From Balneicella halophila (GTDB lineage: Bacteria > Bacteroidota > Bacteroidia > Bacteroidales > Balneicellaceae): 64,000 nt of DNA. The notes below the pieces were generated by a model, which was given only the letters and a program-made list of their open reading frames with translations, was not told the DNA's origin and did no database searches. The position numbers were made by a program, and so were the translations under genes. The stretch is taken from contig NZ_QENZ01000004.1 of NCBI RefSeq assembly GCF_003096835.1, forward strand, positions 1 to 64,000, written 5' to 3'. Positions 18,433 to 27,753 of the stretch are shown here, one piece after another; the first letter of the stretch is position 1; each line of letters begins with the position of its first letter.

Positions 18433-19518
18433 TTAGATAAAATCAATAGCAGAATCATCGAGCATTAGATCATTCACAAATTGGCGAATTTTCTGTTCTT
18501 CATCTCTCTTGCAAACCAATAATCTATTTTCTTTCTGTACGACAATATAGTCTTTCAAACCTTGTACTACGGCAATATGGTCATCGGGAATGTGAACAAT
18601 ACAGCCAGAGGATTCATAAAGTTTCACATTTTTCCCAACGATGCTATTATTTTTGTTATCCTGACAGCTATTTGCATACAATGAACCCCAAGTGCCAAGG
18701 TCTGACCATCCGAAGTCTGCGGTATGAACATAAACATTATGCGCTTTTTCCATAATACCATAATCTATGGAAATGTTTTGGCAATCGGCATAAATACTAT
18801 TGATAAAATCTTGCTCTTTAGTAGACATGAAAATGTCCTTCCCTTTTGCAAATAAATTGTTGAGATGTGGTAAATGCAATTCAAAAGATCTGTTAATCGT
18901 TTTTAAAGACCACAGAAACATTCCAGAATTCCACAGAAACTCATGCGAATCACAGAATACCTTAGCTAATTCCTTGTTTGGTTTCTCGGTAAATGTTTTT
19001 ACTTCATTTATCTCATCAGTCACTTGAACGCCTTTTTGTATGTATCCGTATCCTGTTTCTGGTCGTGTAGGTTCCAAACCTATAGTTAGCAGTGCATCAT
19101 ACTCTTCAACAAACTCAAATCCATGTTTGATAACACGCTCAAATTCATCTTCTTTCATAATAAGATGATCGGCAGGTGTCACTACTATGGTTGCATTCTC
19201 ATTTTTTGCTGCTATATGATGGTTTGCATAAGCAATACAAGGGGCAGTGTTTTTACGATGTGGTTCCAAAAGTACTTGATGGTCTTGCAGTTCGGGAAGT
19301 TGTTCAAGCACTAAATCTTTATATGGAGCTCCAGTTACTACAATAAAGTTTTCAGGAAGACAAATTCTTCTAAATCTGTCGTAGGTCATTTGTATAAATG
19401 TACGTCCCACACCAAGAACATCAATAAATTGTTTGGGAACTTTATGAGTACTCAAAGGCCAAAATCGTGTTCCTACACCTCCTGCCATTATTACACAAAA
19501 GTGATTGTTGTTTATCAT
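18433..19518 (-). CDS. Mannose-1-phosphate guanylyltransferase
   Basis: Forms GDP-mannose from mannose 1-phosphate and GTP. The 361-aa chain opens with the nucleotidyltransferase signature IMAGGVGTRFWPLS and contains FIQMTYDRF, EPHRKNTAPCIAYA, VVTPADHLI and SDLGTWGSLY. The fused phosphomannose isomerase domain found in longer relatives is absent. It follows the cyclophilin gene by 13 bp and is probably cotranscribed. GDP-mannose would feed cell-surface glycans or protein glycosylation. Confidence 0.9.
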   Translation of the reverse strand: MINNNHFCVIMAGGVGTRFWPLSTHKVPKQFIDVLGVGRTFIQMTYDRFRRICLPENFIVVTGAPYKDLVLEQLPELQDHQVLLEPHRKNTAPCIAYANHHIAAKNENATIVVTPADHLIMKEDEFERVIKHGFEFVEEYDALLTIGLEPTRPETGYGYIQKGVQVTDEINEVKTFTEKPNKELAKVFCDSHEFLWNSGMFLWSLKTINRSFELHLPHLNNLFAKGKDIFMSTKEQDFINSIYADCQNISIDYGIMEKAHNVYVHTADFGWSDLGTWGSLYANSCQDNKNNSIVGKNVKLYESSGCIVHIPDDHIAVVQGLKDYIVVQKENRLLVCKRDEEQKIRQFVNDLMLDDSAIDFI

Positions 19519-19531
19519 TACTGTCTGAAAT

Positions 19532-20371
19532 TTAGTTTACTACTGTTGCACTTAGGATTATCACATTTTCTAAAGGACGATCTCGCTTATCAGTTTTTAC
19601 GTCAGAGATTTTTTCAACCACTTCAATGCCCTCCACGATCTCTCCGAATACAGTATAGGCATTGTCTAGGTGAGGAACGCCCCCTACTGTGGTATAAGCA
19701 TTTTTTTGCTCATCAGTAAAATGAAATCCATCCTCTTCAATTCTCTTATCAATCTTGGCATTTAATTCATCTACAAAATTGTTGAGAGATAGCGTATCGC
19801 CGGTCTCTTTTTGTAATGCAATCAAAGAATCTAACTTTGCTTCATGTTCCTTTTTCATCGTTTCAATGAGCTTTTTGCGCATAGGAGTATTTTTCGATTT
19901 TTCCATATTCTCTAATTGCTTTGTTGTAAATACATTACCTTCGACTAAATAGAACTGTGAACCGGAGGACTTCCTTTCAGGGTTTATATTATCACCTAGA
20001 CGCGCTGCTGCTATTACTCCTTTTTTATGAAATAATCCTTCTTTTATTTCTGCAGGAATATCATATCCAGGTCCTCCATTACCCAACGCTTCACCAGGTT
20101 TGGCATTCTTAGAGTCGGGGTCACCACCCTGTACCATAAAATTGTTGATGACACGATGAAATAATGTTCCATCAAAAAAATGTTTTTCCGTAAGTTTGAT
20201 AAAATTATCTCTATGTTGCGGGGTTTCATTGTAAAGTTCAATGAGAATATCACCTTTACTTGTTTCTAAACGGACTTGTTTTCTGTTTTCGTTATCTTTG
20301 GAATTATTAGCACATGCAAATAAGCTAATAGTAAGTAGAATAAATAAAGTAGGATAAGCTTTCATGTTCAT
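19532..20371 (-). CDS. Cyclophilin-type peptidyl-prolyl isomerase, lipoprotein
   Basis: The signal peptide ends in a lipobox (ISLFAC, Cys19), so this should be a periplasm-facing lipoprotein folding factor. The cyclophilin core is clear: FHRVINNFMVQGGDP, GSQFYLVEG and NAYTVFGEIVEGIEVVEKI. About 85 residues, rich in charged helices, are inserted between the last two blocks, where ordinary cyclophilins have a short loop. Length 279 aa. A TATCTTTG promoter lies 21 bp upstream. Confidence 0.9.
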   Translation of the reverse strand: MNMKAYPTLFILLTISLFACANNSKDNENRKQVRLETSKGDILIELYNETPQHRDNFIKLTEKHFFDGTLFHRVINNFMVQGGDPDSKNAKPGEALGNGGPGYDIPAEIKEGLFHKKGVIAAARLGDNINPERKSSGSQFYLVEGNVFTTKQLENMEKSKNTPMRKKLIETMKKEHEAKLDSLIALQKETGDTLSLNNFVDELNAKIDKRIEEDGFHFTDEQKNAYTTVGGVPHLDNAYTVFGEIVEGIEVVEKISDVKTDKRDRPLENVIILSATVVN

Positions 20372-20392
20372 TGTTTAATAATATCTTTTGGT

Positions 20393-20400
20393 CAAAGATA
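20393..20400 (-). promoter_or_regulatory. Promoter -7 element of the cyclophilin/mannose operon
   Basis: TATCTTTG on the minus strand, 21 bp before the ATG at 20371. Confidence 0.55.
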
Positions 20401-20526
20401 CTATTTTTGAATGTAAGTAAGAAGAATATAAGTTGTTAAAAAAAGCTAATGCTATCCTTGTAAAAAACTATTTATTATAGAAATGTGTAACTAAAATAGT
20501 GTTACATGCGTCTTAAGGGGTAGAAG

Positions 20527-21093
20527 ATGGAAGAAACAACACTGATAACTCAAATCTTAAAAGGAAAAACTTCGGCTTATGCTATGCTTATCGATAAGTA
20601 TAAAGACAGAGTTTTTGCTTTAGCATTGAGGTTGTCTGGTAACAGGGAAGATGCTGAAGAGATTGTGCAAGACGTATTTTTAAAAGTGTTTGAGAGTTTA
20701 GCAATGTTTCAAGGTACGTCTAAATTTTCTACCTGGATATATCGTATTGCATACAACACGTCGGTGTCAAAATTACGATCAGTCGGCAAACACAAGCAAG
20801 AAGTTGCTTTAGAGAGCTATGATGTAGTGGAGACGAAAGATTTGGTGGGTGTGCTTGAACCGCTAAAGCGAGAAGAACAAAAGTATTTTTTGGCAAAGGC
20901 TTTGCAACAGTTAAAACCAGAAGATAGCTTAATAGTAGAGCTTTTTTATCTGGATGAAATGAAGATAGATGAGATTGTAGCAATTGTGGATGAAAGTATT
21001 TCTAATGTAAAAGTAAAGTTGTATCGTGCTCGGAAAAAACTCTATGATTTGTTAGTTTTGGAGTTGCAGGAGGATGTTGATACTTTATATTAA
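20527..21093 (+). CDS. ECF-type RNA polymerase sigma factor
   Basis: A 188-aa sigma factor with region 2 (LIDKYKDRVFALALRLSGNREDAEEIVQDVFLKVFE, with the FSTWIYRIAYN block) and region 4 (AKALQQLKPEDSLIVELFYLDEM, then ISNVKVKLYRARKKL). It lacks regions 1 and 3, as in ECF factors. It is divergent from the cyclophilin gene. The membrane-protein gene 12 bp downstream is the obvious candidate to modulate it. Confidence 0.93.
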   Translation: MEETTLITQILKGKTSAYAMLIDKYKDRVFALALRLSGNREDAEEIVQDVFLKVFESLAMFQGTSKFSTWIYRIAYNTSVSKLRSVGKHKQEVALESYDVVETKDLVGVLEPLKREEQKYFLAKALQQLKPEDSLIVELFYLDEMKIDEIVAIVDESISNVKVKLYRARKKLYDLLVLELQEDVDTLY

Positions 21094-21105
21094 AAATTTA
21101 AAGGC

Positions 21106-21504
21106 ATGAATAAAAATGATATATATTTAAAAGGATTGTTTAAGGAGTTGCCTCAAGAAAAAGCCCCTGACGGAATGACACAATTAATTATGGGGAGAAT
21201 TGAGGAAAAATATCCTGAAGCGACTAATACTACATTTCGATATTTCTGGGAAACACAGGCATTTTATATAATGATAGCGATTGTTGTAGCTGAGAGTTGG
21301 CTGTTTTATAATATTCGCGAATGGTTGACCATGTCAAATATGATAGGAGTGCTCAGAAATGTTTATGCCAACATCATAGAATACATCGCCACCTATAATT
21401 TTACTGCAGTATTTACAATTATAGCGATAGTAGGCGTTCTCATTTATCTCTTTGTACGAGATCGTATAGAAGAAACAAAATGTTGTCCTGGAAAGTTTTT
21501 CTAA
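21106..21504 (+). CDS. Membrane protein, possible anti-sigma partner
   Basis: I do not recognise a named family. The 132-aa protein has a soluble N-terminus (LKGLFKELPQEKAPDGMTQLIMGRIEE), then hydrophobic segments near residues 50-65 and 100-120 and a short cytoplasmic tail containing KCCPG. Its position right after an ECF sigma gene and its cytosol-plus-membrane design suggest a regulatory partner, but no zinc-binding anti-sigma motif is visible. Confidence 0.75.
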   Translation: MNKNDIYLKGLFKELPQEKAPDGMTQLIMGRIEEKYPEATNTTFRYFWETQAFYIMIAIVVAESWLFYNIREWLTMSNMIGVLRNVYANIIEYIATYNFTAVFTIIAIVGVLIYLFVRDRIEETKCCPGKFF

Positions 21505-21543
21505 AATACTGTTAAAAACATCGGAAGATTATTATTAAATCGC

Positions 21544-21551
21544 TATCTTAG
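21544..21551 (+). promoter_or_regulatory. Possible promoter of the OmpA-type lipoprotein
   Basis: TATCTTAG, one mismatch from TAnnTTTG, 51 bp before the start codon of the gene at 21603. Confidence 0.35.
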
Positions 21552-21602
21552 CCTACTGATAAGAAATTTTATTATATTAAATTTATTAAAAGTTATAGCA
21601 AA

Positions 21603-22442
21603 ATGAAAAGATTTTTTTTAATTCTATTACTAGGAGGATTAGTTGCCTCATGCGGGGTAAGCAAGAAGGATTTTGAAGCTTACAAAATGCAAAAAGAGCA
21701 AGAACTAGAGGAATGTAACAGTGAAATGTTCCGAAGCGCTAATGAAGTTGCTGGGTTAAGAGCTGATAAAACACAATTGGAAACACAGATAGCGACATTA
21801 GAACGTAGCAATAAATCCTTACAAGATGCTTTGAATAACTGTATCAATAAAGGAGGTACTAATATTGAAAAATTAGTTGAGGAAATCGGTACTTCAAACA
21901 AATATATCAGAGAACTTATTGCAACAAACAACAGAAAGGATTCACTGAACAGAGCTTTGAGCAACAATTTGAAACGCTCACTAAGCGATGTGTCTGATGA
22001 AGATATTGAAATCTCAGTGAAAAAAGGTGTGGTGTTTATTTCACTTTCAGACAAAATGCTCTTCAAATCAGGAAGATATGAGCTGAATAGCAATGCGAAA
22101 GTGGTATTAGCTAAGATTGGAAAGATTGTTAATGATTATCAATCTTATGATGTGCTCATTGAAGGACATACTGATTCAAAGCCTATCTCTACAGCTTGCT
22201 TAAAAGATAATTGGGACTTAAGTGCGATGCGTGCTACAACTATTGCTCGCTATATGCATGATGATTTAGAGATTGATCCATCAAGAATTACAGCTGGTGC
22301 TCGCTCAGAATATGTGCCAAAAGCATCTAATGCTACACCAGAGGGACGTAGTCTAAACCGTCGTACTGAAATTATTATTCTGCCAAAGCTTGATGAATTT
22401 ATTAAATTAATGGAGCAAAGCACAGGAGAAAAGATGAACTAA
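21603..22442 (+). CDS. OmpA/Pal-family lipoprotein
   Basis: Lipoprotein signal with lipobox VASCG (Cys17), a long coiled coil (about 22-125; KMQKEQELEECNSEM and TQLETQIATLERSNKS) and a C-terminal OmpA peptidoglycan-binding domain (VLIEGHTDSKPI, then NWDLSAMRATTIARYM and GRSLNRRTEIIILPK). It should anchor the outer membrane to peptidoglycan. The 279-aa layout is common in this phylum. A second envelope gene follows 24 bp downstream. Confidence 0.9.
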   Translation: MKRFFLILLLGGLVASCGVSKKDFEAYKMQKEQELEECNSEMFRSANEVAGLRADKTQLETQIATLERSNKSLQDALNNCINKGGTNIEKLVEEIGTSNKYIRELIATNNRKDSLNRALSNNLKRSLSDVSDEDIEISVKKGVVFISLSDKMLFKSGRYELNSNAKVVLAKIGKIVNDYQSYDVLIEGHTDSKPISTACLKDNWDLSAMRATTIARYMHDDLEIDPSRITAGARSEYVPKASNATPEGRSLNRRTEIIILPKLDEFIKLMEQSTGEKMN

Positions 22443-22466
22443 TCAATTGATTTCATTCTTTTTCTG

Positions 22467-23039
22467 TTGAAAGAGCTATTTATCAAAACCGCTATGCTAT
22501 TCTTTGGTTGTGTTATCGCTTTAACGGCAGTAGCACAAGAAGAGCATAGCGGTTTGCTTTTAACCAAAGGAAACAAAACAAAACTTATTCGTTTAGGTAA
22601 AAAAGTGAAATTACGTGCCGGTAGCGATAATACAATCTACAGAGCTAAACTAATAGCCGTAGATAAAGATTTTGCTTATCTGAGTACAGGGCAACGTGTG
22701 CCAATTAAGAGTATAAAAAGCGCTAAGAGAAAACGCATTATGTTCAGAGATGTTGGAAATGCCAGTGCTGTTACCGGAGTATGGCTTGCTGATGCTGATT
22801 TAGATGCTGATGATGAATCTGACTTTTATGATGCCAATAACTATACCAATACAGTAGAAGAAGATTTGGCTGATACTGGCAGAAACATTGTTATAACTTT
22901 AGTTTTAGCTGTGAGCGTAGGAGTGGTTGTAGGTGTTGTAGGTGTTCTTGTTGGTATTTTTGAACCTAACTACTTTACTGACCAATGGATGATAAGCCCA
23001 CATAATCCAATGCCTAGTGTTTTTATTATAAAAGAATAG
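22467..23039 (+). CDS. Hypothetical exported/membrane protein
   Basis: Unknown function. It has an N-terminal signal peptide (MLFFGCVIALTAVAQ), a basic domain that may be a small beta barrel (LIRLGKKVKLRAG; KSIKSAKRKRIMF), an acidic linker (DADLDADDESDFYD) and one Val/Gly-rich transmembrane helix near residues 140-165. The predicted start is TTG at 22467; the ATG at 22494 would still leave a signal sequence. It follows the OmpA lipoprotein closely and is followed by a strong terminator, so the two form an operon. Confidence 0.7.
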   Translation: MKELFIKTAMLFFGCVIALTAVAQEEHSGLLLTKGNKTKLIRLGKKVKLRAGSDNTIYRAKLIAVDKDFAYLSTGQRVPIKSIKSAKRKRIMFRDVGNASAVTGVWLADADLDADDESDFYDANNYTNTVEEDLADTGRNIVITLVLAVSVGVVVGVVGVLVGIFEPNYFTDQWMISPHNPMPSVFIIKE

Positions 23040-23058
23040 AAGTTAAATATTGTGCATT

Positions 23059-23093
23059 AAAAAAGCCTTCTCAAATGATGAGAAGGCTTTTTT
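23059..23093. terminator. Bidirectional terminator
   Basis: A 14-bp perfect stem (AAAAAAGCCTTCTC / GAGAAGGCTTTTTT) around a 7-base loop, flanked by A and T tracts. It lies between two converging genes and can serve both. Confidence 0.92.
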
Positions 23094-23111
23094 GATATAT
23101 AGAATGATATA

Positions 23112-23639
23112 CTATTTTCTCATTTTAAATAACGCACTTAAATTAAGCTGAAGAACTACGTCTTCATTAATCTTTTTATCCGAAGTGCCTTTTATTTGAA
23201 GAGTAATCTCTTTTTGTTTTGCAAGTCTTTCTACAACTTTATCTAAAAAAGGTAGATCAGTTTTAACGCCATTATAGGTCATGTCTTTATCTACATTGGT
23301 AAGAACTAGCTGGATGTTCGTTCCTTTTACTCTTAAAGTTAGAGTTTCGAAGTTGTGTTCACCTTCAGTTACTCCTGTTATTTTGATAAAAGACTCTGCT
23401 TTAGCTTCTGCAGTTCTTATTTTATCTTGAAAATCCTTTACATTAGAAAAATCTTCTAATTTAATTTCCAGTGGAATGTCAAATCCTGCACCTTCAGCAA
23501 CCAAAAGCTTCTTTGTATAAGAGTGGGTATCGGAAATTTCCTCTGGCCAAGTCACTTTCTTGTCATCATCGTCATCACTGCATGCTGTAAATCCTAAACA
23601 TAGGACTGCTAACATAAGAATTGAAAAAACACGTTTCAT
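23112..23639 (-). CDS. Hypothetical lipoprotein
   Basis: A 175-aa lipoprotein: signal peptide with lipobox FTACS (Cys20), an Asp-rich spacer (SDDDDDKK) typical of surface-directed Bacteroidota lipoproteins, then a beta-rich domain (IPLEIKLEDFSNV; NIQLVLTNVDKD; ITLQIKGTSDKK) ending KMRK. I do not recognise the domain. It stands alone, converging on the terminator at 23059. Confidence 0.8.
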   Translation of the reverse strand: MKRVFSILMLAVLCLGFTACSDDDDDKKVTWPEEISDTHSYTKKLLVAEGAGFDIPLEIKLEDFSNVKDFQDKIRTAEAKAESFIKITGVTEGEHNFETLTLRVKGTNIQLVLTNVDKDMTYNGVKTDLPFLDKVVERLAKQKEITLQIKGTSDKKINEDVVLQLNLSALFKMRK

Positions 23640-23749
23640 AATTTCGCTATTTTAATATTATTCAAAAATTACTTTGTGAGAAATGTACCTAGTAAGAATT
23701 AAAATAATATCCTTTTTTCATTTCACATCAATAAGACTGAATAAATAGC

Positions 23750-23757
23750 TATTTTTG
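23750..23757 (+). promoter_or_regulatory. Promoter -7 element of pnuC
   Basis: TATTTTTG, an exact TAnnTTTG match. Its last base is the first base of the GTG start candidate at 23757, which argues that translation begins downstream, for example at the TTG at 23775. Confidence 0.5.
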
Positions 23758-24488
23758 TGCCAAACTATGTCATTTTGGAGAAAATTATTGATTTTTTGAT
23801 AGAGCCATATGAAGGTTATAGTAATCTTCAAATTGTTTTAGAGCTTATAGCTGCCTTGTTGGGTATTGCGAGTGTTATATTTTCTGCACGAAAGAATATC
23901 TTAGTTTATCCAACGGGAATCATCAGTACAGCTATTTACGTTTATTTGCTGTTTGGTTGGGGACTCTATGGCGACACACTCATCAATGCTTACTATTTCA
24001 CAATGAGCATTTATGGTTGGTACATGTGGAGTAAGGTTGACGAAAATAGCATGACGATACCTGTGACTACAATGACACACAAAGAGAAGTTTTATGCTAG
24101 TTTCATCTTTTTAGGAGCTATTGTCTTGGTTTTGTTCATTTACCACTTTAAACCCTATATCCAAAGTGGATTCAATACAGAAGTATTAAGCCAATTGCCA
24201 GAACCTTTTTATTGGCTGAGGGAAGATAATATCTCTTTTGACATTAAGATTCAGTATGTAGATACATTTACCACAGCACTTTTTTTTGTCGGTATGTGGT
24301 TGATGGCACGTAAAAAGTTAGAGAATTGGATTTTTTGGATTGTAGGAGACCTTGTAGCCATACCGATGTATTTGTTCCGGGGCTATGGGATCACTGCTTT
24401 CCAATATTTTATATTTTTAATTCCAGCAGTTATTGGTTATTTTGCATGGAGAAAAGATGTAGTAAGAAGAAAACAAAATGGTAGATAA
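23757..24488 (+). CDS. pnuC: Nicotinamide riboside transporter PnuC
   Basis: Inner-membrane transporter feeding NAD salvage. Seven to eight hydrophobic segments and the PnuC blocks are visible: LVYPTGIISTAIYVYLLF, INAYYFTMSIYGWYMW and the C-terminal FQYFIFLIPAVIGYFAWR. Length up to 243 aa. The frame opens with GTG at 23757, but the promoter element overlaps that codon, so TTG 23775 (LEKIIDFLIEP) is the more likely start. Its end overlaps rlmN by 11 bp. Confidence 0.9.
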   Translation: MPNYVILEKIIDFLIEPYEGYSNLQIVLELIAALLGIASVIFSARKNILVYPTGIISTAIYVYLLFGWGLYGDTLINAYYFTMSIYGWYMWSKVDENSMTIPVTTMTHKEKFYASFIFLGAIVLVLFIYHFKPYIQSGFNTEVLSQLPEPFYWLREDNISFDIKIQYVDTFTTALFFVGMWLMARKKLENWIFWIVGDLVAIPMYLFRGYGITAFQYFIFLIPAVIGYFAWRKDVVRRKQNGR

Positions 24489-25512
24489 AGTAGAGCTTTA
24501 CGGGAAAACTTTAGGTGAATTAACTGAAATCGTTAAGAAGTGGGGCATGCCTCAGTATATGGGTAAGCAAATAGCAGAATGGCTCTATCAGCATAAGGTG
24601 TACGATTTTGCAGAAATGACCAATATCTCAAAAAAGCATAGAGTTTTTTTAGAAGAAAATGCAAGCATTACTTGCCCAAGTTATATCCAAGTGAGTGAAT
24701 CTGTTGACGGTACAAAAAAATATCTTTACCCGGTTATTGGGAAGGAAAAATTCATTGAGGCCGTTTACATCCCTGATGAAAAGAGAAACACACTTTGTAT
24801 TTCATCACAAGTGGGTTGTCGCTATGCATGTGCTTTCTGTATGACGGGTAGGCAAGGCTGGCAAGGACATCTTACGCCAGGTGAGATTGTAAACCAAGTC
24901 GCTAATTTACCAGAAATAGATGAATTGACAAACATCGTTTTTATGGGAATGGGTGAGCCCTTTGATAACCCAGATTCGGTAATGAATACATTGGAAATTC
25001 TTACATCAGAATATGGTTTAAATATGAGTAAAAAGCGCATTACGGTTTCTACTATTGGTATTATTCCAGCAATGCGACGTTTTCTGGAGGAAACAGGTTG
25101 TCATTTAGCCATCAGTATTCACTCTCCATTTGATGAAGAGCGTAAAAAGTTGATGCCCGTACAGAAGATTTATCCAATAAGAGATGTTTTAGATACTTTG
25201 AGAGAGTTTGATTTTGATAATCATAGGCGTGTGTCGTTTGAATACATATTGTTTGAAGGAATTAATGATTCTGATAAACATGTAAAAGAATTAGTGAAAA
25301 TCTTACAAGGCATTCGATGCAGAATTAATCTGATGCGCTTTCATCCCATTCCTAATAGTCCTCTTAAAAGCCCTAATGATCAGGTGGTTTATCATTTTAA
25401 AGAAGCTTTAATCAATAAAGGACTTATGGCAACAGTGCGTACGTCAAGAGGGATGGATATTGAGGCGGCTTGTGGTATGCTGTCCACCAAAAAGCTACAA
25501 TCAGAAAAATAA
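24478..25512 (+). CDS. rlmN: 23S rRNA (adenine2503-C2)-methyltransferase
   Basis: Radical SAM methyltransferase acting on A2503 of 23S rRNA and A37 of some tRNAs. The cluster-binding motif CRYACAFCMTG is at about residues 115-125. Other family blocks are IVFMGMGEPFDNPD, ISIHSPFDEERKKLMP and the catalytic cysteine near the end (DIEAACGML). Length 344 aa is normal. It overlaps pnuC at its start and converges on the nucleoside kinase with a 12-bp overlap of 3' ends. Confidence 0.95.
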   Translation: MVDKVELYGKTLGELTEIVKKWGMPQYMGKQIAEWLYQHKVYDFAEMTNISKKHRVFLEENASITCPSYIQVSESVDGTKKYLYPVIGKEKFIEAVYIPDEKRNTLCISSQVGCRYACAFCMTGRQGWQGHLTPGEIVNQVANLPEIDELTNIVFMGMGEPFDNPDSVMNTLEILTSEYGLNMSKKRITVSTIGIIPAMRRFLEETGCHLAISIHSPFDEERKKLMPVQKIYPIRDVLDTLREFDFDNHRRVSFEYILFEGINDSDKHVKELVKILQGIRCRINLMRFHPIPNSPLKSPNDQVVYHFKEALINKGLMATVRTSRGMDIEAACGMLSTKKLQSEK

Positions 25513-26142
25513 TCGAGTGATAGGCTCGCTGTATTTTGAAAACAAAATAGCATCCTCCAAATGAGCAAAGTCAGCTTCATTTGTTACAAAATCTAGAGAA
25601 GTAATATCTAGAATAAGAATGGGGAAAGAATCTCTATGTTCTTTAAAAAATTCAAAGTAGCTGTGTTGGATATCTAGAAGATATTTTTCAGTTATGTGTT
25701 GCTCATATTTACGTCCTCTACTTTTGATATTTTGCATTAATCGTGCTACATCTGCATGCAAATAGACATATAAATCTGGCTTAGGCATAGCGTTGTAAAT
25801 AATGTTAAAGAACTGCCTGTAGAGCTGAAATTCTGTGTCATTAAGTGTTTGTTTGGCAAAAATCAAGGATTTCATATAGTAATAATCTGAAATAATAAAG
25901 TCGCTAAACAAATCCTGCTCTTGTATTTTTCTTTTAAGTTGGGTATATCGGTCTGCAAGGAAAGCCATCTCTACTGTGAATGCATATTTATCAGGTTCCT
26001 TGTAAAATTGAGGTAAGAAAGGATTATCAGCAAAGCTTTCTAGGAGTAAAATAGCATTGTGTTTTTTTGCTAACCGTTTACACAGCGTAGTTTTACCAAC
26101 TCCGATATTCCCTTCAATAATGATATTTTTATAGCAGAACAT
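25501..26142 (-). CDS. Deoxynucleoside kinase
   Basis: Phosphorylates deoxynucleosides in salvage; deoxyadenosine/deoxyguanosine kinase-like family. Visible are the P-loop EGNIGVGKTTL (residues about 10-20), the catalytic LLESFADNPFL block, EMAFLADRYTQLK, the DYYYMKSLIFA region and the arginine-rich lid ending KSRGRKYEQ. The ATG at 26142 is chosen because the TACTTTTG promoter at 26156-26149 lies only 6 bp upstream and covers the earlier start candidate. The mRNA is therefore probably leaderless. Substrate preference cannot be read from the sequence. Confidence 0.9.
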   Translation of the reverse strand: MFCYKNIIIEGNIGVGKTTLCKRLAKKHNAILLLESFADNPFLPQFYKEPDKYAFTVEMAFLADRYTQLKRKIQEQDLFSDFIISDYYYMKSLIFAKQTLNDTEFQLYRQFFNIIYNAMPKPDLYVYLHADVARLMQNIKSRGRKYEQHITEKYLLDIQHSYFEFFKEHRDSFPILILDITSLDFVTNEADFAHLEDAILFSKYSEPITRLFF

Positions 26143-26148
26143 AATTAA

Positions 26149-26156
26149 CAAAAGTA
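26149..26156 (-). promoter_or_regulatory. Promoter -7 element giving a probably leaderless mRNA
   Basis: TACTTTTG on the minus strand, followed after 6 bp by the ATG of the deoxynucleoside kinase. Transcription would start at or next to the start codon. Confidence 0.55.
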
Positions 26157-26261
26157 CTAATTATACCCGGAATATGTTGACATCAAAGTGCTCAAAAATT
26201 TAGGCACAATTTATGTTATTTTTATATTCATTTGAATTAAAAAACTGAAAAACAACGAAAT

Positions 26262-27731
26262 ATGAAAAACACTTCTTTACTACTAAAGGCAATAGCACTA
26301 ATTTTTATTGCTTTTTTACTTCATTCGTGTGCTGTAAATCCTGTAACTGGGAAAAATGAATTGATGTTTATATCGGAAGAACAGGAGCTCGCTATGGGAA
26401 AACAATATAACCCCCAGGTAGTCGCAACGATGGGCTTATATGAAGACAAACAATTGCAAGAATTTATTGATAGAAAGGGTAATGAAATGGCGAAAATTTC
26501 GCATCGTCCTAACTTGCCTTATAAATTTCAAATTGTTGATTCTCCAGTAGTAAATGCTTTTGCAGTTCCTGGAGGTTATGTCTATTTTACCAGAGGTATT
26601 ATGGCGCATTTCAATAGTGAGGCTGAATTTATGGGTGTTTTAGGTCACGAACTTGGACATATTACGGCAAGACACTCTGCAGCACAACAGTCAAAACAAA
26701 CTTTGTATAGTGGTTTGCTAGTTGGAGGAATGGTAGCTTTTCCTGAACTCCAACAATTTGGGAATCTTGCAACACAAGGTCTACAATTACTTTTTTTAAA
26801 ACACAGTAGAGATGACGAAACACAATCAGATAGATTGGGTGTAGAATATTCTACAAAGGTAGGGTACAATGCGAAAGAAATGGCTGATTTTTTTCAAGTT
26901 TTAGAACGACTTCAATTGCGAGATAATCCTCAGGGGATACCAACCTATCTTTCAACTCACCCTAATCCTGCAAACAGAAACATCGCCGTTAAGCAACAAG
27001 CGGAAAAATGGCAAAATTCATTGAATACATCTGATAATCTAAAAGTTGGAAGAGATAGATATCTTCGCATGATTGATGGTATTATTTTCGGAGAAGATCC
27101 CCGACAAGGATACGTCGAAAATGGTGTATTTTATCATCCTGAACTTAAGTTTGAATTCCCAGTTCCACGAGGTTGGCAATTGCAAAACACCCCACAACAG
27201 GTTCAGATGGCACCGAAAGATGGCAAAGCGATGATGATGTTTACATTGGCAGGAAAAGGAGACTTGAAGAATTCAGCACAAACCTCATTGCAGCAACTAA
27301 AACTGCAAGTTAGAGAAAATAAAGAAACGACTATTAATGATTTCCCAGCATTGATTACAGTATCTTCTCAGATGGGTAAAGATCAGCAAGGTAGAAATGT
27401 TGAGCAGGTCAGAGTACTTTCTTCATTTATAAAATACGGAGAGACGGTTTATGCGTTTCATGGGGTTGCTATTCCAAAGTCATTTAACTCTTACTACAAT
27501 ACTTTTGAGAATACGATGAATCAATTTGCTCGTCTGACAGATTATTCAAAAATGAATCGTAAACCAGATAGAATTCGTGTGAAAACAGTTTCTCGTTCTA
27601 CTACTGTTGAACAGGCATTACGCTCTTTTGGAGTACCGAATAAAGATTTAGCAAATCTGGCTATTCTCAATAATATGAATTTAACTGATAGAGTTGAAGC
27701 TGGAACCCTACTGAAAACAATAGGTAAATAA
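26262..27731 (+). CDS. M48-family metalloprotease, lipoprotein
   Basis: Zinc protease of the periplasm, related to BepA/LoiP, expected to act in outer-membrane protein quality control. It has a signal peptide with lipobox LLHSCAV (Cys23), the catalytic HELGHITARH motif, a second zinc ligand region (DETQSDRLGVEY) and PTYLSTHPNPANR. The second half, beyond about residue 270, is a separate domain ending in a LysM-like segment (LAILNNMNLTDRVEAGTLLKTI). Length 489 aa. It is monocistronic with its own terminator. Confidence 0.93.
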   Translation: MKNTSLLLKAIALIFIAFLLHSCAVNPVTGKNELMFISEEQELAMGKQYNPQVVATMGLYEDKQLQEFIDRKGNEMAKISHRPNLPYKFQIVDSPVVNAFAVPGGYVYFTRGIMAHFNSEAEFMGVLGHELGHITARHSAAQQSKQTLYSGLLVGGMVAFPELQQFGNLATQGLQLLFLKHSRDDETQSDRLGVEYSTKVGYNAKEMADFFQVLERLQLRDNPQGIPTYLSTHPNPANRNIAVKQQAEKWQNSLNTSDNLKVGRDRYLRMIDGIIFGEDPRQGYVENGVFYHPELKFEFPVPRGWQLQNTPQQVQMAPKDGKAMMMFTLAGKGDLKNSAQTSLQQLKLQVRENKETTINDFPALITVSSQMGKDQQGRNVEQVRVLSSFIKYGETVYAFHGVAIPKSFNSYYNTFENTMNQFARLTDYSKMNRKPDRIRVKTVSRSTTVEQALRSFGVPNKDLANLAILNNMNLTDRVEAGTLLKTIGK

Positions 27732-27753
27732 TGTAGCATTTAGCTAAGATCCC

